A stretch of 5,300 nt of DNA. It comes from an uncultured Collinsella sp. (lineage in GTDB: Bacteria; Actinomycetota; Coriobacteriia; Coriobacteriales; Coriobacteriaceae). The position numbers and the translations under genes were made by a program. A model generated the notes under the pieces. The model was not told the DNA's origin and searched no databases. It was given only the letters and a program-made list of their open reading frames with translations. Position 1 is the first letter of the stretch, and every line of letters begins with the position of its first letter. Below are positions 1 to 5,300 of the stretch, one piece after another. The stretch spans positions 1-5,300 of the forward strand of contig UQKV01000080.1 of NCBI GenBank assembly GCA_900541665.1. The letters run 5' to 3'.

Positions 1-1737
1 GACGACATCAACGGCGTGTTTTGGGAGATCAATACAGGCTCTAACCAGCAGGGCGGCGCGGCGGGCGTCAATGTGCTGAGCGTCGAGGAAGACGACACCG
101 CGTTTAACAAGGTCGACAGCGCAAACAAAGGCGACAACGGCGTCTATACGGTTGAGCAGTCCGACGACGGCGTAAAGATCAAGGTGTTCAGCCCCCACGA
201 GAGCGGCGATAGCGCGATCTATTACGTGAGTTACACCATGACCGGTGCGGTTATGAACTGGTCCGATACCGCCGAGCTCTACTGGAAGTTTGTGGGCGAC
301 GGCTGGTCTGCGGATTCCGATGATGTCGAGATGGAAGTGTACTTCGCAAATGCCGCCGCCGGGACGGCGGCCGTCAAGGGCGATAACTTCCGCGCATGGG
401 GCCACGGCCCGCTGACGGGCGACGTATCGCTCGATGCGGATGAACCCATGGTCACCTATACCATTCCCTGCGTGCATCAGGGCGAATTCGCCGAGGCGCG
501 CATCGCCTTCCCCAGCGATTGGGTGCCTTGGCTTTCCGCTTCGAGCGAGGAGCGCATGCCGACAATCCTGAGCGAGGAGAAGGCATGGGCCGACGAGGCT
601 AACGCCCGCCGCGCTCACGCTCGCATGATTGCCAATGCACTTGCCGTGCTAAGTGTTGTTGCGGCGGTGGCCTTTACCGGCACAATCGTTATGCTCAAGC
701 TGCGCAAGCGCAAGCCCAAGCCGCTTTTCCAGGACGAATATTTCCGCGATGTGCCTTCGGCCGACCATCCCGCTGTGCTTTCGGCCCTCATGAGCTGGAA
801 CGAGGTGCCCGATCAGGCATATATCGCCACGCTCATGAAGCTCACCGACGACCGTGTGATTAAGCTGGAGCAGGCGACCGTGACTAAGGCTAAGAAGGGT
901 CTGTTGGGGCGTGAAAAAGAAGAGCAGACGTATCGCGTGACGGTGGGTGATGCGGGCTGGAAGTCGGCCAAGGGCATTGACCACATGGTGCTCAAGGTCT
1001 TCTTTGCCGGTGCTAAGCCCGACGAGAACGGCGATCGCTCGCGCACGTTCGACGAGCTGCAGCACTACGTCAAGCAGCATGCTACACCCGTGGGCGACAA
1101 GCTCGAGGACTATCAGAACACCGTTAAGGGCAAGCTGGCCGATAACGAGTACGTTGCCTCGGACGGCATTGTTGCAATGGTGTTTTGCCTGGTTCTTGGT
1201 ATCCTGATTGCCTTTGTTCCCGTGGGATCCATTTTCTTTACCGATGGCGCACAGGCGAACATTACCGCCGCGGTTATCTCGGTGCCGATTGTGCTGGTGG
1301 GTATTGGCGTGGGCCTTACGTTCCGCCGCTTTACGCCGGAGGGCGCCGAGGTGGCGGCTCGCTGCAAGGCGCTCAAGCATTGGCTTGAGGATTTCACGCG
1401 CCTAAAGGAAGCCGTTCCGGGCGATCTGGTCCTGTGGAATAAACTTCTGGTGATGGGTGCGGCGCTGGGTGTTTCCAAGGAAGTCCTGCGTCAGCTTGCC
1501 GAGGCTGTTCCTCCCGAGGTGCGCGAGGCCGACGGTTTCTACGACAATTACCCCTGCTACTGGTGGTACTACCATCATTACGGTACCGAGTCGCCGCTCG
1601 ATTCGTTCGACGGCGTGTATCACGAGAGCATCCGTGAGCTGGCATCGAGCTCCGACAGCTCGAGCGGCGGCGGAGGCGGCGGCTTCTCGGGCGGCGGAGG
1701 CGGCGGCGTCGGCGGAGGCGGCGGCGGAACGTTCTAG
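1..1737 (+). CDS. DUF2207-family membrane protein with glycine-rich tail, 5' partial
   Basis: The reading frame is open from the first base, so the gene begins before the window; the GTG at 16 is not a credible start. 578 codons are visible. Residues 1-208 look like an extracytoplasmic beta-rich domain, opening with a DINGVFWEIN stretch typical of DUF2207 proteins. A membrane segment at about 209-234 is followed by the basic run RKRKPKP, which predicts the following part to be cytoplasmic. Residues 240-300 resemble the winged-helix-like part of this family (HPAVLSALMSW, then ATLMKLTDDRVIKLEQ). Two more membrane segments lie at about 389-413 and 419-441. The C-terminal part has aromatic-rich WWYYHHY near 522 and ends in three six-glycine blocks separated by FS and V, closing with TF. 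The missing N-terminus should hold a signal peptide. The family has no established biochemical function; a cell-envelope role is inference. The family call is firm from architecture. The gene ends 14 bp before an intrinsic terminator. Confidence 0.85.
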   Translation, partial: DDINGVFWEINTGSNQQGGAAGVNVLSVEEDDTAFNKVDSANKGDNGVYTVEQSDDGVKIKVFSPHESGDSAIYYVSYTMTGAVMNWSDTAELYWKFVGDGWSADSDDVEMEVYFANAAAGTAAVKGDNFRAWGHGPLTGDVSLDADEPMVTYTIPCVHQGEFAEARIAFPSDWVPWLSASSEERMPTILSEEKAWADEANARRAHARMIANALAVLSVVAAVAFTGTIVMLKLRKRKPKPLFQDEYFRDVPSADHPAVLSALMSWNEVPDQAYIATLMKLTDDRVIKLEQATVTKAKKGLLGREKEEQTYRVTVGDAGWKSAKGIDHMVLKVFFAGAKPDENGDRSRTFDELQHYVKQHATPVGDKLEDYQNTVKGKLADNEYVASDGIVAMVFCLVLGILIAFVPVGSIFFTDGAQANITAAVISVPIVLVGIGVGLTFRRFTPEGAEVAARCKALKHWLEDFTRLKEAVPGDLVLWNKLLVMGAALGVSKEVLRQLAEAVPPEVREADGFYDNYPCYWWYYHHYGTESPLDSFDGVYHESIRELASSSDSSSGGGGGGFSGGGGGGVGGGGGGTF

Positions 1738-1751
1738 CGGTCGTAAATTAT

Positions 1752-1798
1752 GGGATGGGCTTTTCTCGACAGCCGTCGGGGGAAGCCCATCCCTTTTT
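1752..1798 (+). terminator. Strong intrinsic terminator after the DUF2207 gene
   Basis: GGGATGGGCTT (1752-1762) pairs perfectly with AAGCCCATCCC (1783-1793), giving an 11-bp stem followed directly by five T (1794-1798). The interior can pair further: CGAC (1767-1770) with GTCG (1775-1778) around an AGCC loop, with G-T pairs between the two stems. The position 14 bp after the stop codon fits termination of the plus-strand gene. On the minus strand the stem is followed only by a weak AT-rich stretch, so it may partly stop the convergent acetyltransferase transcript as well. Confidence 0.92.
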
Positions 1799-1814
1799 AT
1801 GCGCTACCTACGAA

Positions 1815-1848
1815 GACTGTCCCCAACGACTAGTCACTGGGGACGTTC
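1815..1848. repeat. Composite palindrome in the convergent gap, REP-like
   Basis: GTCCCCA (1819-1825) and TGGGGAC (1838-1844) are perfect inverted repeats. Between them, on exactly the same axis, sits the perfect palindrome GACTAGTC (1828-1835). Only two mismatched bases per side (AC / AC) separate the outer and inner arms. Outside, GA (1815-1816) and TC (1847-1848) extend the symmetry imperfectly. A further GACTAG occurs at 1855-1860. There is no T-run on either side, so it is not a standard terminator. It may be a dispersed extragenic palindrome or a protein-binding site; copy number cannot be judged from one window. Confidence 0.6.
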
Positions 1849-1875
1849 CTAAATGACTAGGTATGGCTGCCAGGT

Positions 1876-2517
1876 TTAGGCTGTTAGGTCGAGTTCGTAG
1901 AGAAAGCTTTCGCGCGGCATGTCGTGACGGCGCTCTTCGCGGTTGGCGCGGTGCGTGGCCGTGCGCTTAAAGCCGTGCAGCTCGTAGAACTTCCACGAGC
2001 AGTTGGAGTCGGTGTACAGGTGCGCCCTCGTCGCTCCAAGCGAGGACAGGTGCGAGACCGCGGCATCAAGCAGAACCGTGCCAACGCCCAGGCCATGGAC
2101 ATCGCGATCCACGGCAAGCAGCGTGATCTCGTTGTCGTGTGGCAATGGGCTGCTTTCGAGCAGGCGGTTGTTGGTTCGGATGGTTGCGCGCACAAACGAG
2201 AGATACTCGGCGCAGGCATCAGGCTCCAGCTCACGCATCTGCGATAGCAGTGCGCGTTCGGTATCCATCCAATGCTCGTTGATAGCGACGCCGGAGTTCT
2301 GTCCTGCGCGTGCAAGTGCAATGCCGCGCGCCTCGCCGTCAATCACCGCAACCTGCGAAAACGTCGATGACGAAAGGCAATAGGCGAGGTCGCACGCGGC
2401 CTCAAGGCGGTTGTACTCATCGTTATCCGAATTGTTATGCCAAAGTTGCTGCAGAATCAGCGCGATGGCGTCGAAGTCTTCGGTATCAAACGGTCGGTAG
2501 AGAACCCGCGAGACCAT
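1876..2517 (-). CDS. GNAT-family N-acetyltransferase
   Basis: A 213-residue protein of the GCN5-related acetyltransferase superfamily, which moves an acetyl group from acetyl-CoA to an amine; the substrate cannot be told from sequence. The N-terminus VLYRPFDTEDFDAI (residues 5-18) is the usual first strand and helix of such enzymes. Motif A, which binds the acetyl-CoA pyrophosphate, is NEITLLAVDRDVHGLGVGTVLLDAA (129-153 in two halves around D137), with the loop HGLGVG at 141-146. The usual first Arg/Gln of this loop is His141. Motif B is seen in the segment ending FYELHGFKR (177-185). A region of about 60 residues (70-125) between the early strands and motif A is longer than in minimal GNAT proteins and may shape the substrate pocket. 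The ATG start is supported by GAAAGAGG ending 4 bp upstream on the minus strand. The gene is convergent with the DUF2207 gene and divergent from purH. No signal peptide or membrane segment is seen, so it is likely cytoplasmic. Confidence 0.87.
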   Translation of the reverse strand: MVSRVLYRPFDTEDFDAIALILQQLWHNNSDNDEYNRLEAACDLAYCLSSSTFSQVAVIDGEARGIALARAGQNSGVAINEHWMDTERALLSQMRELEPDACAEYLSFVRATIRTNNRLLESSPLPHDNEITLLAVDRDVHGLGVGTVLLDAAVSHLSSLGATRAHLYTDSNCSWKFYELHGFKRTATHRANREERRHDMPRESFLYELDLTA

Positions 2518-2675
2518 GGTGCCTCTTTCTTTTGCGGATGCATATCGAGCACAGTTCTACCACGCTATTGGCATCTAATTATGGTGCCCCTGTGTTCCAT
2601 GAACTCACCGTGCCCGGTGCCATGCCCATCCCCTCCGCTCGCAAACTTTTTCTGCACATGCGCCCGTTGCGGGGT

Positions 2676-2716
2676 GCATCGATGCGCTCGATGCGCTACA
2701 TTAAATCAGTATTTTC
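2676..2716 (+). promoter_or_regulatory. Possible purH control region: tandem 9-bp repeat next to AT-rich island
   Basis: TCGATGCGC occurs twice in perfect tandem (2679-2687 and 2688-2696). The first copy overlaps the 10-bp palindrome GCATCGATGC (2676-2685). Immediately downstream is the most AT-rich stretch before purH (TACATTAAATCAGTATTTTC, 2697-2716), which contains possible -10 hexamers (TACATT, TATTTT). No convincing -35 box stands at the right distance. The whole 277-bp gap between the two divergent genes must hold promoters for both. I see no riboswitch or tRNA in the gap, only this block and a small hairpin CACCG-TGCC-CGGTG (2606-2619). Its role as an operator or promoter is inference. 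Confidence 0.3.
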
Positions 2717-2794
2717 AATGCCGCTGCGCGAGCGCTGCAGATCGACGTATCACCGACTCACAGAGCACGGCGGCGTACCAGACAGGAGGACTGC

Positions 2795-4402
2795 ATGGGA
2801 TCTGATGTGAAGATCGCACGCGCGTTGATCTCGGTTACCGATAAGACGGGCGTCGTCGATTTCGCACGGACGCTGGTTGACGACTTTGGCGTCGAGATCA
2901 TCTCTACGGGCGGCACGGCTCGTGCCATCGAGGACGCGGGCGTCCCCGTAACCCCCATCGAGGAGTTCACGGGCTATCCCGAGATGATGGACGGCCGCGT
3001 TAAGACCCTGCACCCCAAGGTTCACGGCGCTCTGCTGGCCCGCCGCGATTCCGAGCAGCACATGCAGGAGGCCGCTCAGCACGGCATTAAACTGATCGAC
3101 CTGGTCGTCGTCAACCTGTACGAGTTCGAGAAGACCGTCGCCAACCCCGAGGTCACCTTTGCGGACGCCATCGAGCACATCGACATCGGTGGCCCCTCCA
3201 TGCTGCGCTCTGCCGCTAAGAACGCCGCGAGCGTTACCGTCGTCTCCGACCCGGCCGACTATGATGCCGTCCTGGCCGAGATGCACGAGACCGGTGGCTG
3301 CACCACGCTTTCCACCCGTCGTCGCCTGCAGGTGAAGGTCTACCAGACCACCGCCGCCTACGACACGGCTATCTCCCGTTGGCTTGCCGCCCAGGCAAGC
3401 GACGTGGCGGACACCTCTGCCAAGCTCGAGATCTCGCTGGAGAAGGTCGACGACCTGCGCTATGGCGAGAACCCGCAGCAGAAGGCTACGGTCTATCGCT
3501 TTGCCGAGGGCTGCGAGAACACCGCGAGCTCGCAGTTCCCGCTCGTGGGCTCCGAGCAGATCCAGGGCAAGCCGCTCAGCTACAACAACTATCTGGATGC
3601 CGACGCCGCTTGGAACCTGGTCCGCGAGTTCGACGAGCCGGCCTGCGTGATCCTCAAGCATCAGAACCCCTGCGGCTCCGCCGTGGCCGAGGACATCACG
3701 GCCGCCTACGACCGCGCCTTCGCCTGCGATCCCAAGAGCGCCTTTGGCGGCATCATCGCCTGCAACCGCGAGGTTCCCTATGAGCTGGTTGAGCACTTTG
3801 CCGATCAGAACAAGCAGTTCGTCGAGGTTATCATCGCTCCGAGCTACACTGCCGAGGCGCTCGAGCGCATGGCCAAGCGCCCCAACCTGCGCGTGCTGGC
3901 CACCGGCGGCGTGGACCACGGCGCCCAGGTGGAGCTGCGCTCCATCGACGGCGGCATGCTGGTGCAGGAAGTCGACCATGTGACCGAGGACCCCGCGACC
4001 TTTACGTTCCCCACCGACCGCAAGCCCACCGACGCCGAGATGGCCGAGCTCGAGTTTGCCTGGAAGGTCTGCAAGGGCGTTAAGTCCAACGCCATCCTGG
4101 TCTCCAAGGGCAAGGCCGGCATTGGCATGGGCCCGGGTCAGCCTAACCGCGTTGACTCTGCGCTGCTTGCCTGCGAGCGCGCCGAGGACTTCTGCGAGCG
4201 CGAGGGCGTGGAGAAGGGCGGCTTTGCCTGTGCAAGCGACGCGTTCTTCCCGTTCCGCGACAACGTCGACGTGCTTGCTGCACACGGCGTGACCTGCATC
4301 ATCCAGCCCGGCGGCTCCAAGCGCGACGACGAGAGCATTCAGGCCTGCAATGAGCACAATATTGCTATGGTCTTCACGGGGGCCCGCCACTTCCGCCACT
4401 AA
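2795..4402 (+). CDS. purH: Bifunctional AICAR formyltransferase / IMP cyclohydrolase PurH
   Basis: A complete 535-residue cytoplasmic enzyme, close to the usual family length. It formylates AICAR with 10-formyl-tetrahydrofolate, then closes the ring to give IMP, the last two steps of de novo purine synthesis. The N-terminal cyclohydrolase (MGS-like) domain spans about 1-200. It shows the phosphate-binding STGGTAR (37-43), MMDGRVKTLHPKVHG (64-78), NLY (107-109) and HIDIGGPSMLRSAAKN (128-143); R68, K70, Y109, D130 and K142 fit the known active-site residues by motif. The transformylase domain (about 205-535) shows RYGENPQQ (222-229), GKPLSYNNYLD (258-268), LKHQNPCG with the catalytic Lys-His pair K288/H289, SAFGGI (315-320), SNAI (431-434), SDAFFPFRD (481-489), QPGGSKRDD (504-512) and the characteristic end RHFRH. 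Nothing catalytic appears missing. AGGAGGA (2784-2790) lies 4 bp before the ATG and fixes the start. Codon use is strongly biased to C/G-ending codons, as expected for good expression. No other pur gene is adjacent in the window. Confidence 0.98.
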   Translation: MGSDVKIARALISVTDKTGVVDFARTLVDDFGVEIISTGGTARAIEDAGVPVTPIEEFTGYPEMMDGRVKTLHPKVHGALLARRDSEQHMQEAAQHGIKLIDLVVVNLYEFEKTVANPEVTFADAIEHIDIGGPSMLRSAAKNAASVTVVSDPADYDAVLAEMHETGGCTTLSTRRRLQVKVYQTTAAYDTAISRWLAAQASDVADTSAKLEISLEKVDDLRYGENPQQKATVYRFAEGCENTASSQFPLVGSEQIQGKPLSYNNYLDADAAWNLVREFDEPACVILKHQNPCGSAVAEDITAAYDRAFACDPKSAFGGIIACNREVPYELVEHFADQNKQFVEVIIAPSYTAEALERMAKRPNLRVLATGGVDHGAQVELRSIDGGMLVQEVDHVTEDPATFTFPTDRKPTDAEMAELEFAWKVCKGVKSNAILVSKGKAGIGMGPGQPNRVDSALLACERAEDFCEREGVEKGGFACASDAFFPFRDNVDVLAAHGVTCIIQPGGSKRDDESIQACNEHNIAMVFTGARHFRH

Positions 4403-4420
4403 GTAGGGAGGTGGCGCTGC

Positions 4421-4519
4421 GGCTTGCCCAGCCACCGCACCTTGCCGCTCATTCGTCGCTCGCGTACCCAAGTACGCGTCGCTCCTCTTTCACGGCAATC
4501 TGCGGCACCTGGGCAACCC
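4421..4519. repeat. Large stepped imperfect palindrome downstream of purH
   Basis: Arms pair in register around position 4470. TTGCCCAG (4424-4431) pairs with CTGGGCAA (4509-4516), CCGCA (4435-4439) with TGCGG (4501-4505), and TTGCCG (4442-4447) with CGGCAA (4493-4498), separated by symmetrical 2-3 base internal loops. GG (4421-4422) and CC (4518-4519) extend the outside. At the centre, CGCGTAC (4461-4467) pairs with GTACGCG (4472-4478) around a CCAA loop, offset by one base. CGTCGCT flanks the centre twice in direct orientation (4454-4460, 4477-4483). It starts 18 bp after the purH stop codon. There is no T-run, so it is not a plain intrinsic terminator. A dispersed REP- or MITE-like element, or a structured 3' end of the purH mRNA, are the main options. 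No coding capacity is apparent. Confidence 0.65.
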
Positions 4520-4535
4520 TCGCCGACCTGTTAGG

Positions 4536-4562
4536 TTGACTGGGGAGGATGGGATGTTATCT
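4536..4562 (+). promoter_or_regulatory. Weak promoter candidate before the last gene
   Basis: TTGACT (4536-4541) matches five of six bases of a -35 box. The only -10-like hexamer near the right distance is TTATCT (4557-4562), with a short 15-bp spacer. A second -10-like hexamer, TAAAAT (4587-4592), has no good partner. If the first pair is used, transcription would begin near 4569 and cross the terminator hairpin at 4602-4637 before the start codon. This is a guess from consensus matching only. Confidence 0.2.
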
Positions 4563-4601
4563 CGTCCCTTGGACTAGCCTCGCTTCTAAAATAATCTCCG
4601 C

Positions 4602-4637
4602 AAAAGACGGTCGCTCCGTTTGGAGGGCCGTCTTTTT
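4602..4637 (+). terminator. Intrinsic terminator 16 bp before the last gene
   Basis: AAAAGACGG (4602-4610) pairs perfectly with CCGTCTTTT (4628-4636), and inside it CTCC (4614-4617) pairs with GGAG (4622-4625) around a GTTT loop. A run of five T (4633-4637) ends the structure. The matching A-run on the left makes it potentially bidirectional. It lies 200 bp after the purH stop, so it may be the purH terminator. Its closeness to the next start codon (4654) also allows an attenuator role for the downstream gene. Confidence 0.88.
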
Positions 4638-4653
4638 GGTATAAGAGGACGGA

Positions 4654-5300
4654 ATGACTAACACGAAAGGTATGACCATGCCCCAGATTGATGATGCCGA
4701 GCTGTTTGGCAATGCCGAGGATCAGCGTGCGTACGAGGACTTTTGCGCCAATCAGGAGGCGGTCGAGAAGTTTACGCTCGACAAGCCCGCGCTTGTCTGC
4801 CGTTGGCGCATGTCCAATAAAAAGGTGCCCATGCTCAACCGCCACATTCGCGCACTGTCCGAGCGCTTGGTGCAGGGCGAGCCGCTTACCCATAACATGC
4901 TCAGCTGGGCCAAACAGCACGTTGAGTGGTCGCTTGCCGAGGGCGATTACACTGCGCGCGACGGCGTGCTCATGCTGGTGATCGACATCAACGGCAACGC
5001 CGCCATGACGGTGGGGGAGTACGAGCCGCTAACCGATACGTCGGCCAAGGCGCTGCGTGCCCGCTCCGCCGAGGCTCGCTCCGAGGCCGACGAGACCGGC
5101 GTGGCGCCCGAGCTGCTCGCCGCCGTCGATAACGGCGAGCTTGCCTTTGTGGCGCCGGCGGACGAGTTCCTGTGCGGCACGGCGACGCTCATCGAGCAAC
5201 TGGCCCAGACCAAGGGCATCCCGGTCACGCGCGTAGACATTCCCGCGCAGCTTAAGGGCGCGCTGTTCCTGGTGAGCGACGAGCACGGCGTGGTCCCCGC
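4654..5300 (+). CDS. Unassigned protein, possible divergent class IV aminotransferase relative, 3' partial
   Basis: The frame is open from the ATG at 4654 to the window end: 215 codons, no stop, so the gene continues beyond. AGAGG (4644-4648) precedes the 4654 ATG by 5 bp. The in-frame ATG at 4678, with AAAGG 7 bp upstream, is an almost equal alternative, giving a protein starting MPQIDDAELF. No signal peptide or membrane segment is visible. I do not recognise the protein with certainty. Some stretches recall PLP fold-type IV enzymes: AKQHVEWSLAEG followed by VLMLVIDINGN (the family has a Lys, then an LD-x-(D/N)-G turn about 30 residues later); then NGELAFVAPADEFLCGTATL and IEQLAQTKGIPVTRVDI (the family's G-x-L-x-TP ... 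L-x-G-x-T ... LA-x-x-x-GI-x-V), and LFLVSDEHGVVP at the place of the late F-x-(S/T)-G-T segment. The usual Glu after the turn is absent, and about 45 extra residues lie between these blocks. The enzyme assignment is therefore weak; that the gene is real is well supported by codon use and length. Confidence 0.72.
   Translation, partial: MTNTKGMTMPQIDDAELFGNAEDQRAYEDFCANQEAVEKFTLDKPALVCRWRMSNKKVPMLNRHIRALSERLVQGEPLTHNMLSWAKQHVEWSLAEGDYTARDGVLMLVIDINGNAAMTVGEYEPLTDTSAKALRARSAEARSEADETGVAPELLAAVDNGELAFVAPADEFLCGTATLIEQLAQTKGIPVTRVDIPAQLKGALFLVSDEHGVVP

Noticed and set aside
16..18. GTG at 16 as the real start of the DUF2207 gene
   Set aside because: The frame is open to base 1, the upstream codons (DDING) already match the family's conserved segment, and the protein would lack its signal peptide and first strands.
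649..1380. A 243-codon minus-strand frame inside the DUF2207 gene
   Set aside because: It lies wholly within a well-supported gene, and its translation is rich in His/Arg/Leu without motifs.
2518..2794. Purine riboswitch in the purH leader
   Set aside because: I could not find the conserved three-way-junction core or loop-loop pairing elements, and no terminator-antiterminator pair precedes purH.
2310..2810. Plus-strand frames (166 and 122 codons) crossing the acetyltransferase 5' end and the purH leader
   Set aside because: They overlap the GNAT coding region antisense and the purH ribosome-binding site. There is no convincing start signal, and the composition is unlike a protein.
2750..4471. 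A 573-codon open frame on the minus strand covering all of purH
   Set aside because: It is an antisense shadow. purH avoids TTA, CTA and TCA codons because of its strong C/G-ending codon bias, so the opposite codon-aligned frame has no stops. The translation is a low-complexity Leu/Ala/Gly/Val-rich sequence with no recognisable domain, while purH matches its family end to end.
4541..4570. Possible hairpin GGGA...TCCC between the large palindrome and the terminator
   Set aside because: The stem is only four base pairs with a poor interior and no T-run, so it is indistinguishable from chance.

Overview
The window is about 60% G+C. Gene content, codon use and intergenic style suggest an actinobacterium of the class Coriobacteriia, most like Collinsella. 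That assignment is pattern recognition, not a computed match. It holds four protein-coding genes, two of them cut by the window edges, and three intergenic gaps of 138, 277 and 251 bp. There are no tRNA or rRNA genes, insertion-sequence genes, CRISPR arrays or phage genes.

Layout: (1) 1-1737, plus strand: the 3' part of a DUF2207-family membrane protein with an extracytoplasmic N-terminal domain, three membrane segments and a tail of three hexaglycine blocks. It ends at a strong intrinsic terminator (1752-1798). (2) A short gap carries a compact composite palindrome (1815-1848). (3) 1876-2517, minus strand: a GNAT-family N-acetyltransferase convergent with gene 1. (4) A 277-bp divergent control region with a tandem 9-bp duplication next to an AT-rich island. 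(5) 2795-4402, plus strand: purH, a complete bifunctional AICAR transformylase/IMP cyclohydrolase catalysing the last two steps of IMP synthesis. (6) A 251-bp gap with a roughly 95-bp stepped imperfect palindrome and then an intrinsic terminator only 16 bp before the next start. (7) 4654-5300, plus strand: the 5' part of an unassigned conserved-looking protein, possibly a remote relative of class IV (PLP fold-type IV) aminotransferases.

The genes do not form one pathway. purH is a housekeeping gene that appears to be transcribed alone: the gene upstream is divergent, and a terminator lies between purH and the next gene. No complete new defence or mobile system is visible. The least explained material is the two palindromic intergenic elements and the terminator-then-gene arrangement before the last gene.
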